Assembly: GCA_034423775.1 (NCBI GenBank)
Contig: CP139918.1
Location: forward strand, 1,054,001-1,118,000
DNA: 64,000 nucleotides
From: Alphaproteobacteria bacterium US3C007
Lineage (GTDB): Bacteria > Pseudomonadota > Alphaproteobacteria > Rhodobacterales > Rhodobacteraceae
Direction of reading: 5' to 3'
Shown: positions 1 through 9,843 of the stretch, one piece after another
Layout: each line of letters begins with the position of its first letter
Numbering within the stretch: position 1 is the first letter of the stretch
Notes under the pieces: generated by a model
What the model was told of the DNA's origin: nothing
Database searches by the model: none
Seen by the model: only the letters and a program-made list of their open reading frames with translations
Position numbers and translations under genes: made by a program

Positions 1-489
1 GATCTCTGGCTGCTTTTCGCACCGATCAAAAAAACACGCACCGATTTTATTGTAGAAAAAGCCACCGAATTGGGTGCTGCACGGATTTGTCCGGTGCAAA
101 CCACCTTTACAAATTCTGAACGGATTCGGCGCGACCGGCTGCAAGCCCATGCGGTTGAAGCGGCCGAACAATGCGGCGGCACCTATGTGCCGGTGGTTGA
201 CGCATTGCAGAAATTAAAAGCGGTTTTGGATCAATGGCCGGAAGATCGCAGCTTATTATTTTGCGATGAAACAAAAGCTGGCGCGGCCACTTCATTCGCT
301 GCGCTCGCACCGGGGCCCTGCGCCATTTTAATCGGTCCGGAAGGCGGGTTTGACGCGGCAGAGCGCCAGCAGATATCCAACCTACCAAATGCGCATTGCA
401 TCAGCTTGGGCCCGCGCATTTTGCGCGCTGATACCGCCGCGGTAACCGCCCTTAGCCTCTGGCAAGCTCACCTAGGAGATTGGACATGA
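1..489 (+). CDS. rsmE: 16S rRNA m3U1498 methyltransferase RsmE, C-terminal part (5' truncated by window edge)
   Basis: The frame is open from base 1, so this is the last 162 residues of a protein that starts outside the window. It keeps the SPOUT-fold cofactor-binding end: ILIGPEGGF near residue 110 of the fragment and the knot signature LGPRILRADTA near the C-terminus, both typical of RsmE, which N3-methylates U1498 of 16S rRNA with S-adenosylmethionine. The N-terminal PUA-like domain is missing only because of the window boundary. The stop overlaps the start of the next gene (ATGA), suggesting a transcriptional unit. Confidence 0.93.
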   Translation, partial: DLWLLFAPIKKTRTDFIVEKATELGAARICPVQTTFTNSERIRRDRLQAHAVEAAEQCGGTYVPVVDALQKLKAVLDQWPEDRSLLFCDETKAGAATSFAALAPGPCAILIGPEGGFDAAERQQISNLPNAHCISLGPRILRADTAAVTALSLWQAHLGDWT

Positions 490-1007
490 TACGGCCCGAG
501 GCCGCAGCGGTTTTACAGCGCTGGCGCGATGCGTTTATCGGCGCGGCGCTTATCGCTTTAGGGCTCTATTGGTTTACCAAAACTTTCGGGCTATTATCCT
601 GGGTCGGGGCGGCGCTGACCCTTATTGGAGCGCTGATTGGCTTTGCCGGGCTGCAGCGCGCGCGATTCTCAAAATCGCAACACGGGGCCGGTATCGTAGA
701 TGTTACCGAAGGCCAAATCACCTATTTTGGCCCCGATACCGGCGGTGTGATTGCGCTGGATGATATCACCAAAATTAGCCTCATATATTATCAGAACCAG
801 CAGCTGTGGAAACTCGAGCAACCGGCCCAGACGGCGCTGTTTATTCCCACCGGTGCAACAGGCGCAGAGCGGCTGTTTGATGCTTTTACCCAGCTAGATA
901 ATTTTCAAATCGAGGCGATGCTTCAGCTTTTGGCGCAGCGCTTGAACACCCCTCAAACGATCTGGCAAAAAGACTATTTTTTAGACCCCCAAAATTACAT
1001 CCATTGA
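486..1007 (+). CDS. Conserved hypothetical membrane protein with two N-terminal TM segments
   Basis: A 173-residue protein of unknown function. Residues about 15-60 form two closely spaced hydrophobic segments joined by a short turn; the rest is a soluble tail with alternating beta-like stretches and no motif I recognise. I place the start at ATG 486 because AGGAG at 474-478 sits 7 bases upstream and the ATG overlaps the rsmE stop; a TTG at 480 is also in frame but is too close to the ribosome-binding site. Tight coupling to rsmE suggests co-transcription but says nothing firm about function. Confidence 0.75.
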   Translation: MIRPEAAAVLQRWRDAFIGAALIALGLYWFTKTFGLLSWVGAALTLIGALIGFAGLQRARFSKSQHGAGIVDVTEGQITYFGPDTGGVIALDDITKISLIYYQNQQLWKLEQPAQTALFIPTGATGAERLFDAFTQLDNFQIEAMLQLLAQRLNTPQTIWQKDYFLDPQNYIH

Positions 1008-1061
1008 CAGCTTGGTTAATCCACAGCAAATCTGCATATCTGAAACTTCGGAGTTCCCGCA

Positions 1062-2435
1062 ATGTCTATTCCCCAATCGGGTGGTGGCCCCATCGAGCAC
1101 CCAGAGCAAATGGCGGCCTATCTGGCGGCAGGCTGCAAGCCGGAAAGCAAGTGGCGCATCGGGACCGAACATGAAAAATTCGGTTTTTGCCAGGCAAACC
1201 AGAGGCCTTTGCCCTATTCCGGGCCCTGTTCAATCAAGACCATCCTCGAAGCGCTGCGCGACCGCTTCGGGTGGTCGCCAGTTTTGGAAGCGGATAAATT
1301 AATCGGATTAACCCGAAATGGCGCAAATATATCCCTAGAGCCGGGTGGCCAGTTTGAATTATCGGGCGCCCCTTTAGAGACCATTCATGACACGGCCAAG
1401 GAACTTAACCAGCATCTAGACGAGCTGCGCGGCATCAGCGATGAAATTGGCGCTGGATTTATAGCGCTGGGCGCGGCGCCCATATGGTCTCACGAGACGA
1501 TGCCCGTTATGCCCAAAGGCCGCTATACTCTGATGACCGATTACATGGATCGGGTCGGCACGATGGGAAAATTTATGATGTATCGCACGTCTTGCGTGCA
1601 GGTAAATTTAGATTTTAGCTCTGAAGCGGATATGGTTCAAAAAATGCGCGTAGCAGTTGCGCTGCAGCCGATTGCAACCGCACTTTTCGCCAACTCACCG
1701 TTTTTCGATGGGTTGCCCAATGGCCATAAAAGTTGGCGCAGCCGCGTTTGGCAAGATCTTGATGCAGATCGCACAGGCATGTTGCCCTTCATATTTGAGC
1801 CGGGGTTTGGCTTTGAGGCTTGGGTCGAATACGCCCTCGATGTGCCAATGTATTTTGTCTATCGAGACGGCCGATATATTGATGCTTTGGGGCAATCTTT
1901 CCGCGATTTTCTACAGGGAAAATTGCCCGCCTTGCCCGCAGAGCGGCCCAGCCTAAGCGATTGGGCGGATCACTTGACCACTATTTTTCCCGAGGCCCGG
2001 CTGAAAACATTTATTGAAATGCGCGGAGCAGATGCGGGGCAGACAGATCATCTATGCGCGCTTTCAGCGTTTTGGGTGGGCTTGTGTTATGATAAAACCG
2101 CGTTGGATGCGGCTTGGGATTTGGCGAAAAACTGGACGGCCGAATTTCGCGAAACGCTGCGGATAAACAGCGCCAGAAGCGGCTTAGCGGCACAGGTCGA
2201 CGGGGTTAAATTGATCGACCTGGCTAAGGAACTTGTTGATATCTCGCGCAAGGGCCTGATCGCAAGGGGCCGCGCCAATGTCGAAACAGGCGCCGTTGAT
2301 GAAAGCCGTTTTCTAGACCCTCTCTTCGAAAATCTGGCAACCCAAAAATCCCCGGCGGATCGATTGCTTGGTCTTTACAGCAAAGAGTGGAACACAGATT
2401 TACAGCTAATTTATCGCGCCGCGCGTATCGGCTAG
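1062..2435 (+). CDS. gshA: Glutamate-cysteine ligase, plant/alphaproteobacterial type
   Basis: A 457-residue enzyme for the first step of glutathione synthesis: ATP-dependent joining of L-glutamate and L-cysteine to gamma-glutamylcysteine in the cytosol. The N-terminal WRIGTEHEKFGF block (about 31-42), the LEPGGQFELSGAP block (about 96) and MRGADAG (about 319) match the plant-like GCS2 family found in alphaproteobacteria rather than the E. coli type. Length is normal for the family. ATG 1062 has GGAG about 9 bases upstream. It follows the rsmE pair by 54 bp and may share its transcript. Confidence 0.95.
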   Translation: MSIPQSGGGPIEHPEQMAAYLAAGCKPESKWRIGTEHEKFGFCQANQRPLPYSGPCSIKTILEALRDRFGWSPVLEADKLIGLTRNGANISLEPGGQFELSGAPLETIHDTAKELNQHLDELRGISDEIGAGFIALGAAPIWSHETMPVMPKGRYTLMTDYMDRVGTMGKFMMYRTSCVQVNLDFSSEADMVQKMRVAVALQPIATALFANSPFFDGLPNGHKSWRSRVWQDLDADRTGMLPFIFEPGFGFEAWVEYALDVPMYFVYRDGRYIDALGQSFRDFLQGKLPALPAERPSLSDWADHLTTIFPEARLKTFIEMRGADAGQTDHLCALSAFWVGLCYDKTALDAAWDLAKNWTAEFRETLRINSARSGLAAQVDGVKLIDLAKELVDISRKGLIARGRANVETGAVDESRFLDPLFENLATQKSPADRLLGLYSKEWNTDLQLIYRAARIG

Positions 2436-2529
2436 GCCGGCTTACGCGCAAAAATAGGTTGAACTTTAAACGTTAAGTCTTTCGCCAATTCTACCTGCTA
2501 AATCTTACTGCGGGTAAAGGGGAAATAAA

Positions 2530-3354
2530 ATGAGTGGGTCAGAAAAGACTGTTGTTCAAACTATTATCAAACGCAAAATAAGAGATCCGGAAGAACCACA
2601 AGAAAATGGCGGATGGAAAGTGGCCTATGCGGATTTCGTAACCGCCATGATGGCATTTTTTATGGTCATGTGGTTGCTGTCATCGGCAAACGAAGATCAG
2701 CGGCGGGGGATCGCGGGATATTTCCGCCCGTCTTCAGACTTAAATCGAACCGAAACCGGAAGCCTGTCCATGGTGGATAAAGGAATATTGCATGGTGGGG
2801 ATACATTAGACGCTGCAGTTGAAGCCAAGCTTGAAAGCGTGGAAGCGCAATCTTCGAGCACCGATGAACCGCATCAAAACGCAACGCAAAAAGACCTTAA
2901 AGCTATCGAAACGCTGTTTTCTGACCTATACAAAGAAAAACTCGGGCGCCCCCTATCAGAGGCCCAAATCGGCCTTCACCTCAGCGATGAAGGCTTCCAG
3001 TTTGATTTTTTTGAAACCAAGGGCGCTGAGCTTTTTGACACAAGCCAAAACCCCAAAACAGCGCTGATCAAGCTGCTTGATATAATCGCAAAAATGACAG
3101 CCCGCGTAGAACATCCGATCGCGGTTGAAGCGCATGTGCAAGCCGCGCCTTTGGTGGTAAAGCGACCACAGGATTGGATGATCTCGAGCGCGCGCGCAGG
3201 CAATGTGCGGGTAATGCTGCAGCGACTGGGGGTACCCGAAACCCGTATAAAGCGCAACACGGCCCATGGAGACAACGATCCAATCTCAGAAAACCCGATG
3301 GCCCAGCAGAACAACCGCGTATCGATTGTCTTTTTAAACCTCACCAAAGAATAG
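2530..3354 (+). CDS. motB: Flagellar motor stator protein MotB
   Basis: A 274-residue stator subunit. The short cytoplasmic N-terminus leads into one membrane helix with the motif YADFVTAMMAFFMVMWLL; Asp35 in it is the expected proton-carrying residue of MotB. A linker of about 130 residues follows, then an OmpA-like peptidoglycan-binding domain (about 190-270, ending QNNRVSIVF). MotA is not next to it. The gene begins a plus-strand run of structural flagellar genes (flgE, flgK, flgL, flgI). RBS-like GGGGAA lies just before ATG 2530. Confidence 0.92.
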   Translation: MSGSEKTVVQTIIKRKIRDPEEPQENGGWKVAYADFVTAMMAFFMVMWLLSSANEDQRRGIAGYFRPSSDLNRTETGSLSMVDKGILHGGDTLDAAVEAKLESVEAQSSSTDEPHQNATQKDLKAIETLFSDLYKEKLGRPLSEAQIGLHLSDEGFQFDFFETKGAELFDTSQNPKTALIKLLDIIAKMTARVEHPIAVEAHVQAAPLVVKRPQDWMISSARAGNVRVMLQRLGVPETRIKRNTAHGDNDPISENPMAQQNNRVSIVFLNLTKE

Positions 3355-3439
3355 AAAATTTTAACTATTAGCACGCTGTTAAGCAAAACCCAGCTACCTG
3401 TCTGAGACGCGATTTCAACAGATTTCAAAGATAGGTATT

Positions 3440-4722
3440 ATGACAATCTCATCCTCGCTTAATGCCAGCGTTTCAGGCCTAAGTTCAAACGCCAGCCGCC
3501 TGGCAGGCATCTCAGACAATATCGCCAATTCAGCTACGAATGGATATCGGCGGGTTGAAACAGATTTTCACTCTATGGTCATCTCAAATCGGCAACACGC
3601 TTACGCAGCGGGCGGGGTCCGCAGCTCTCAACAGCGCATGATCGATCAGTCGGGAAGCCTTATTTCAACGAATAATAGCGCGGGTTGCTGCCGGTCAGTG
3701 ATGCGGCACAAATCAAGGTCGATAATGGCAGAAGCCCCATGAAATTAACCAGCACCGGTTCGTTCCGATTGGATAAGGATGGCTATTTATCCACCACCTC
3801 CGGGCTCACGCTGCTGGGCTGGCCCGCGCGTGAAGATGGATCTATTCCCAATTACGCGCGCGATAGCAGCCTCGATCTTGAGCCTATAAAAATCAACGCT
3901 CAGACGCTTTCTGGACAACCCACAACCAAGATGCGTGTGGCCGTAAATCTCCCCGCAACCGCCACGATGGCGGGGGCAGCGCCTAGCACAGAAGGGATCT
4001 CGGTTGAGTATTTTGACAATTTGGGGCGGCCACATAGCTTTGAGTTTACCTTTACACCCGTAATTCCAGGCGCAGACGCTTCCAATAAATGGCGTATGGA
4101 CATCACCGATTCAGCCAGTCAAACCGCATTGATCGGAGCCTATGAGATGTCTTTTAAAGATGCGCGCAACGCAGGCGGCACGTTAAATTCGATAACGCCG
4201 CTTGACAGCAGCCCAGCCTATAATGCGAGCACGGGAACAGTTATTTTAAACGCCCAAAGCGGCCCGATTGAAGTGACCATAGGCAAAATCGCAGATCGCT
4301 ATGGAATGACCCAATTGTCAGACAGTTTCACACCCGTCACCAGCGAGAAAGATGGAGCAAAAAGCGGCACCATGAAAAACGTCGAAATTGATCAAGCGGG
4401 AAATGTTTTTGCGATATCTGATACGGGCCTTGCGCGCCGCTTATATCAAGTGCCTCTGGTCAATCTTCCCAATATCAATGGGCTAAGCGCGCAGGGCGAT
4501 GAGACATATCTGCCTTCCTCTTCGAGCGGTGATTATTCATTATGGAGCCCAGGCGATGGCCCAACCGGAACCATCGTTCCAAAGGCGCTGGAAGAATCCA
4601 CCACAGATGTTGCAACAGAATTAACGGATATGATCCGTACGCAGAGGGCGTATTCATCAAATGCCAAAGTTATTCAAACAGTTGATGAGATGCTTCAGGA
4701 AACCACAAATCTCATCCGTTAA
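3440..4722 (+). pseudogene. flgE: Flagellar hook protein FlgE, broken by a frame-changing deletion
   Basis: FlgE polymerises into the hook linking rod and filament. The first frame (3440 to about 3680) gives the conserved N-terminus with SDNIANSATNGYRR and stops reading as FlgE after STNNS. From about 3679 the sequence continues as FlgE in another frame, beginning RGLLPVSDAAQ and running to the normal C-terminal helix TQRAYSSNAKVIQTVDEM at 4722. Rhodobacterales FlgE has roughly seven residues (of the type TDLAVSG) between these blocks, so about 22 bases appear lost rather than one base miscalled. As written, translation ends at 3742 after 100 residues. An assembly error cannot be excluded. 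Confidence 0.85.
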
Positions 4723-4742
4723 GCGCTTGAAAGGCCAAGAAC

Positions 4743-6185
4743 GTGTCATTGATCAGTTCTTTATCACAGGCCATGTCAGGGCTGGCGCGCAGCGCAAAAG
4801 CTGCCGAGCTGGTTTCAGAAAACATCGCCAATGCCAATAAAGCAGGCTATGCAAAACGCAGCCTCAGCCTTCATGGGCCAACGCATGCTCAAGGCGGCCT
4901 GAGCATCAACACGATAGTAAGGCAGGATAATGGCTTGCTGCTTGGTGAGCATCAGTTGGCGGCGGGAAACCGGGCATATGCAAAGCTCAAAGCAGGCTTT
5001 TATGACGCCATGCGTGTCACATTTGGCAATATTGGCTCCAACGCCACACTGGAAGCCTCATTGAATAAATTGGAAACCGATTTGCGCATTGCCAGCGTCG
5101 ATCCCAGCGATAAAAACAGATTGGAAAGCGCTTTTCACGCAGCACAATCGGTTATTCGAATGCTCAATAAAACCGGCATGGCCATTCAAAAACAGCGTGA
5201 AATTGCAGATCACTCTTTGCGACAGGATATTTCCTTGATCAATGAAACCCTGTTGCAGCTAGAGACTGTGAACCAAAAACTGTCTCAAACGGCGCCGCTC
5301 TCTTCGCAGCAGGCCGGCTTGCTCGATCGGCAGGATCTCTTATTGCAAGATCTGGCACAGCTGCTGCCCTTTAAACAAATTGAGCGGGCACATGGAGCGG
5401 TGGCGCTTTATACGGAGAAAGGGCAAATCCTTTTAGACAGTCACGCTGCAGAGTTGGCTATTTCTGAGACAGATTTAGACCAAAATTGGCCTCCACCACC
5501 GGGCGTAGAAAATACTCAATTACAAATCAAGACAGGCGATGGATGGCAGCCAATGCGACCTGTTTCAAGCGCAGGGTCGCTATCTGCCAAGCAGGATATC
5601 AGCCTCAACTGGGGGCCTAATATACAGGCTCAAACCGATCAATTGGCCTTCAAGCTGTCGCAGGTATTTTCCAGATTGACAGAAGATACCAGCTTGCAAG
5701 GCGATAACCCAGGCCTTTTCACCGATCTGGGCGGGCGCATAAACGCTGATCATGTCGAGGGCTTGGCCAGTCGGTTGCAGATCAATGCAGGCGTGAACCC
5801 AGATCAAGGTGGGCAGCTTTGGCGGATGCGCGATGGCGTCTATGCTGAACACCCCGCCGAAGATATCTCGGGCGCGCTGCTCACTGAAATGGCCGATCAA
5901 TTATCGATGCCACAAAGGTTGGACGGTCACCCATCAACTTCCATTTTAAAGGATGCGCAGATAATCACCGCGCAGGCCCACCGATTGACAAATCAAGCCG
6001 AAGAAAACCTTGTTACACAGCAGGCCTATTTAACGCTTACCGAAACGGCGCTTGCCGCGCACTCGGTCGATACGGATATTGAATTGCAAGAATTACTGCA
6101 GATTGAAACGGCATTTGCCGCAAATGCCAAAATGCTTCAAACGGTTGATGAAATGATCCAACAAATCTTAAGGATTGGCCGATGA
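4743..6185 (+). CDS. flgK: Flagellar hook-associated protein 1 (HAP1)
   Basis: A 480-residue hook-filament junction protein. The N-terminal rod-protein signature SENIANANKAGYAKR (about 26-40) and the C-terminal helix ELLQIETAFAANAKMLQTVDEM are the paired coiled-coil ends of the FlgE/FlgK superfamily; the central part is variable, as usual. Translation begins at GTG 4743, 20 bp after the flgE stop. It overlaps flgL by four bases (ATGA), so the two junction proteins are translationally coupled. The open frame is intact, unlike its neighbour flgE. Confidence 0.93.
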   Translation: MSLISSLSQAMSGLARSAKAAELVSENIANANKAGYAKRSLSLHGPTHAQGGLSINTIVRQDNGLLLGEHQLAAGNRAYAKLKAGFYDAMRVTFGNIGSNATLEASLNKLETDLRIASVDPSDKNRLESAFHAAQSVIRMLNKTGMAIQKQREIADHSLRQDISLINETLLQLETVNQKLSQTAPLSSQQAGLLDRQDLLLQDLAQLLPFKQIERAHGAVALYTEKGQILLDSHAAELAISETDLDQNWPPPPGVENTQLQIKTGDGWQPMRPVSSAGSLSAKQDISLNWGPNIQAQTDQLAFKLSQVFSRLTEDTSLQGDNPGLFTDLGGRINADHVEGLASRLQINAGVNPDQGGQLWRMRDGVYAEHPAEDISGALLTEMADQLSMPQRLDGHPSTSILKDAQIITAQAHRLTNQAEENLVTQQAYLTLTETALAAHSVDTDIELQELLQIETAFAANAKMLQTVDEMIQQILRIGR

Positions 6186-7180
6186 ACCTCTCCTTTCATA
6201 CCTATGGGCGCGCAAATTTATCCTCTTTCACCTCACAGTTAAAAGCTGACATCCTGGATTTAAGCGCTGATTTGTCAAGCGGCAAACATACCAATCTGGG
6301 CAAAGCACAAGCCGTCCAAATTCCTCTGATACAAACCATTCAAAGCGATCTGCAAAACGCAGCGGCGCGCGCAATTATACGCCAAGATGCTGATTTCTTC
6401 TTCACGCAAACCGAACTGTCTTTGGCAGATATCACCGCGCATATAAAAGCCGAAAATGAGCGATTGTTGAATTTAAGCTCTGCTCCCCAAGAGATGGCAT
6501 CACCCAATGCAAGCGCAAAAGCTGAAAGCATTTTCACCGCCTTGGTGGGCCTGATTAATCGACAAAGCGGGGGAAAATTCTTTTTCTCAGGACACCAGAG
6601 CCACCGCGCCCCTCTTTCTGATGCAAAGACCATATTGACGGCGCTGCGCCAGGATCTCGGAACCACCTACACCCCAGATCAGTTGAACACCGCACTCAAC
6701 AATTGGTTTGATGGCGCCTCAGCACGATTTGAGCAGGATTTTTATCACGGCGATACCAGCCGACACCAAACCTTCCAAACAAACGCTGGTGAAACCCTCA
6801 GCTCCCCTTTGCGTGGCAACTCAGAAGCGGTAAAAATGATGTTGAAAACCGTCGCTCAGCTTATCTTGGCGATCGATGCGCCTATGCCTGCACCAGATCT
6901 CGCGCAGATCTATCAAGAAACGGCGACCTCGCTCCAAAGCGCGCTCGATAATTTTCAACAGGTCCGTGCAAATCTTGGCGTCACGCATCAACGGCTTGAT
7001 CAACAAAACGCCTTCGCGAAAAAAGACAAAAATGCGCTTGAGCTGCAAATGGCGGAGCTGACCGATATCAATAAATATGATACAACCGTGGCGCTGCAAG
7101 ATGCGGAGACCCGATTACAAAATCTATACTTGATTACGGCCAAGCTTTCTAAATTATCTTTGATTCACTTTTTGAAATGA
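6182..7180 (+). CDS. flgL: Flagellar hook-associated protein FlgL (HAP3)
   Basis: A 332-residue flagellin-like junction protein that joins FlgK to the filament. The N-terminal stretch FHTYGRANLSSFTSQLKADI and the C-terminal helix ending in repeated LQNLYL-type heptads match the terminal coiled coils of flagellin/FlgL; it lacks the longer flagellin core. The start overlaps the flgK stop and its own stop overlaps the flgI start (both ATGA), so flgK-flgL-flgI form a tight operon. Confidence 0.9.
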   Translation: MNLSFHTYGRANLSSFTSQLKADILDLSADLSSGKHTNLGKAQAVQIPLIQTIQSDLQNAAARAIIRQDADFFFTQTELSLADITAHIKAENERLLNLSSAPQEMASPNASAKAESIFTALVGLINRQSGGKFFFSGHQSHRAPLSDAKTILTALRQDLGTTYTPDQLNTALNNWFDGASARFEQDFYHGDTSRHQTFQTNAGETLSSPLRGNSEAVKMMLKTVAQLILAIDAPMPAPDLAQIYQETATSLQSALDNFQQVRANLGVTHQRLDQQNAFAKKDKNALELQMAELTDINKYDTTVALQDAETRLQNLYLITAKLSKLSLIHFLK

Positions 7181-8280
7181 TACGCAATCTAAGCCTTATT
7201 GCGGTGTTTTTACTCTGCGCATCGCTGGCAATGTCGGCGCCTGTTCGCATTAAAGACCTGGTGGAATATGAGGGCGTTCGAGCAAATGATCTTATCGGCT
7301 ATGGCCTGGTCATCGGGCTGGATGGCACTGGCGACAGCTTGCGCAATGCACCTTTCACAGAAGATTTGATCTCGAACATTCTTGAGCGCCTTGGCACAAA
7401 TGTAACGGGAGAGGCGTTCAGAACAAAAAACATCGCATCAGTTTTTGTTACAGCCAAATTACCTCCGTTTTCACGCGGGGGAAGCTATATTGACGTGGCC
7501 GTCGCAACCATTGGCGATGCGAGTAATCTGCGCGGTGGTATTTTAGTGATGACGCCACTCCGGGCCGCCGATGGCGATATATACGCCGTTGCGCAAGGCG
7601 CGATCATTGCCGGTGGGGCCGCCGTACGCGGTGCGGCCGAGCAACTTATCGAAGGCGTTCCCACGGCCGGTGTTATCCCATCTGGCGCTTTGGTCGAACG
7701 CGAAGTCGCCTTTGATTTTAAGATATTAAAAACCATCAATCTTGCCCTGCGACAAGCCGATTTCAGCACTGCACATAAAATTGAAACGCTTATCAACAAG
7801 AATTTTAAAAGCCCTGTTGCGCGCATGTTGGATGCGGCCACGATTGAGATCGATATCTTAAAAACCAACGCATCTTCTCCTGCCCATGCGTTAAGCGCGA
7901 TTGAAAACCTTACCCTTATTCCAGAACGCAAAGCGCGCGTGGTGGTCGATCAGCGATCGGGTACCATCGTGATGGGCGCCGAGGTGCGCATTTCGCGCGT
8001 TGCGGTTTCACAGGGGAATTTAACGCTTCATATTCAAGAAGCGCCACAAGCCGTGCAACCCAACCCTTTTAGCCAGGGCGAAACCATCGTTTTGCCACGC
8101 AGTGATGTCTCTATGAGGGCTCAGAAAAATATTGCGCTCGCCGAAGTTCCCGATGGCGCAAACTTGTCTGAAATCATTGCCGGCCTCAATGCTTTGGGCG
8201 TTGGCGCAAAGGAAATGATCGATCTTTTGAAAAGTATCAAAGCCGCTGGGGCGCTGCATGCCGAATTTATCGTTCAATAA
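7177..8280 (+). CDS. flgI: Flagellar P-ring protein FlgI
   Basis: A 367-residue periplasmic protein that builds the P ring around the rod in the peptidoglycan layer. Residues 1-20 are a Sec signal peptide (hydrophobic core, cleavage likely after AMSA). The mature start VRIKDLVEYEGVRANDLIGYGL is the family signature, and the C-terminus LLKSIKAAGALHAEFIVQ is also conserved. Length is normal. It is the last gene of the plus-strand run and converges on fliP, 15 bp away. Confidence 0.95.
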   Translation: MIRNLSLIAVFLLCASLAMSAPVRIKDLVEYEGVRANDLIGYGLVIGLDGTGDSLRNAPFTEDLISNILERLGTNVTGEAFRTKNIASVFVTAKLPPFSRGGSYIDVAVATIGDASNLRGGILVMTPLRAADGDIYAVAQGAIIAGGAAVRGAAEQLIEGVPTAGVIPSGALVEREVAFDFKILKTINLALRQADFSTAHKIETLINKNFKSPVARMLDAATIEIDILKTNASSPAHALSAIENLTLIPERKARVVVDQRSGTIVMGAEVRISRVAVSQGNLTLHIQEAPQAVQPNPFSQGETIVLPRSDVSMRAQKNIALAEVPDGANLSEIIAGLNALGVGAKEMIDLLKSIKAAGALHAEFIVQ

Positions 8281-8295
8281 AACCCCAGTCGGCGA

Positions 8296-9039
8296 TTATA
8301 CATATCCCCGTACAAGCGAAAAAGCGATCAACTGCCAACCATCAGACACGACGAAAAAGGCCAGTTTAAAGGGCAGCGCTACAACCGCAGGGGGCACCAT
8401 CATCATGCCCATAGACATTAAAATTGCCGACACGACCAAATCGATAATTAAAAAGGGCAAAAAAATCAGAAATCCGATCTGAAACGCGCGCGCGATTTCT
8501 GAGAGCATAAAGCTTGGAACCAAAACCGATAAAGCCGGCGGGCTCTGAGGCGCGCCTTGTGTTTGCGCGCGCAAGGCCTGCATCGCCTGCAACGTCTCCC
8601 CATCTACACGCGCCAGCATAAAGGCAGATAAGGGTTCCGCAGCTTTGCGAAAACCCTCCGAAACTGATATTTTTTCTGCGATCATGGGCTCGACACCCAA
8701 AGCCCAAGAGGCCTGAAAAACAGGCTCCATAATGTAATAGGTCAAAAATAACGCCAAACTGATCAAAAGCATATTTGGTGGCGCTTGCTGGACTCCGATC
8801 GCCTGCCGCAATATTGACAATACCGTTAGAATAAAGGGAAAGCAGGTCACCATGATCAAAATGCCGGGCGCAATGCTTATCACGGTGATTAACAAAAAGA
8901 TTTGAACCGTTTGCAACCTCAAAGAGCCGGTGAGCGGCAGTTCAAAACTGCTCGTCTGTGCATGGGCCATCTGCGAAAGCGAAAGCGACAGTACCCCGAA
9001 CAGAACCCAGAATAGAACTCTGAACCGCGCCAAAATCAC
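8296..9039 (-). CDS. fliP: Flagellar export apparatus protein FliP
   Basis: A 247-residue membrane protein of the flagellar type III export gate. It has an N-terminal signal peptide (about 1-28, ending AHAQT), then the conserved FliP helices: PGILIMVTCFPFILTVLSILRQ (about 59), the QQAPPNMLLISLALFLT block, and the C-terminal MGMMMVPPAVVALPFKLAFFV segment. The start ATG overlaps the fliN stop by four bases, so the order fliH-fliN-fliP is one minus-strand operon. Confidence 0.95.
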   Translation of the reverse strand: MILARFRVLFWVLFGVLSLSLSQMAHAQTSSFELPLTGSLRLQTVQIFLLITVISIAPGILIMVTCFPFILTVLSILRQAIGVQQAPPNMLLISLALFLTYYIMEPVFQASWALGVEPMIAEKISVSEGFRKAAEPLSAFMLARVDGETLQAMQALRAQTQGAPQSPPALSVLVPSFMLSEIARAFQIGFLIFLPFLIIDLVVSAILMSMGMMMVPPAVVALPFKLAFFVVSDGWQLIAFSLVRGYV

Positions 9040-9332
9040 CCTACAGGCAATGGGCTGGTCAGAATATCCGTTAAGCGCACCGCCAATTTTCCGATATCCG
9101 GGCCCTCGGAAATTTCTTCTAATTGCCCGCGCGCTATAATGCGATCTCCAACGTAAAGCTCAACGGCATCATCGATCTGGCTATCGAGGATCAAAACAGC
9201 ATTGAGCTTTAAATCCAACAGCTCTTTAATCGCGGGGCGCGCGCGCCCTACGCTAACAATGACCTCAATGGGAACGGATTGAAACGGGCTTGCAGACAGC
9301 TGGCTTCCCACATCGGGCTCAAGTTCCCTCAT
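9036..9332 (-). CDS. fliN: Flagellar motor switch protein FliN
   Basis: A 98-residue C-ring protein. It consists almost wholly of the SpoA-like (FliMN_C) domain: VPIEVIVSVGRARPAIKELLDL, then a central stretch ending YVGDRIIARGQL, then a short C-terminal tail with VRLTDIL. This domain shapes the rotor switch and docks the FliH/FliI export complex. It overlaps fliH upstream and fliP downstream by four bases each. Confidence 0.93.
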   Translation of the reverse strand: MRELEPDVGSQLSASPFQSVPIEVIVSVGRARPAIKELLDLKLNAVLILDSQIDDAVELYVGDRIIARGQLEEISEGPDIGKLAVRLTDILTSPLPVG

Positions 9333-9788
9333 TGCGGCTCACCCATATCCGAAACCGCTTGAAAGTTCTGAAACGCCTCAGAAATTTCAGTAAGATAACG
9401 TTTAAAATCCACTTCAATCTCGCCATTGCCTATTGTCAGAAGCGCCCTTTCTGGGTTCAAAGCGATATCGCCAACGAGCGTGATCTTGCTTTTAAACGCC
9501 TGACCCAGTGCTGCCTCTATACGATCAAGCTGGGACGGGTTAACCGATATAACAAGGCCCGTCGGGGCAGAGGCCGCCACCATCGCATCAAGGCGTTCAA
9601 TGACAAAAGGTAGAAAGCTTTGCTTTAAAAGCGACGGTAAAATCTGTTCGATCACCTGATTCAGAACCAAAGATATCTCTTGCAGAATCGCCAAGCGCGC
9701 CGCCTCAAACGTAAAAAACAGTGTTGATAAATGCAATTTCAGACCTGCTGTCGCTTTTTCACTGCTGGCCACATAAGCGGCAACGCAA
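9329..9788 (-). pseudogene. fliH: FliH-like flagellar assembly protein, 3' part only (cut by an IS element)
   Basis: About 150 C-terminal residues remain, reading from AAYVASSEKATAGL to the stop at 9329. The helical segment EISLVLNQVIEQILPSLL followed by the small-domain pattern VISVNPSQLDRIEAAL and LTIGNGEIEVDFKRY fits FliH/YscL, which tethers and inhibits the FliI ATPase. The 5' half is absent: upstream sequence is an IS3-family element, and beyond it lies fliI on the other strand. A frame stays open into the IS and would add about 75 foreign residues. Family assignment rests mainly on position and helical pattern. Confidence 0.72.
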
Positions 9789-9843
9789 TGTCTTAGCCCC
9801 CTAGAACTGTGCCAGTATATTTTGGCATAGGGAGTAAGGAAAC

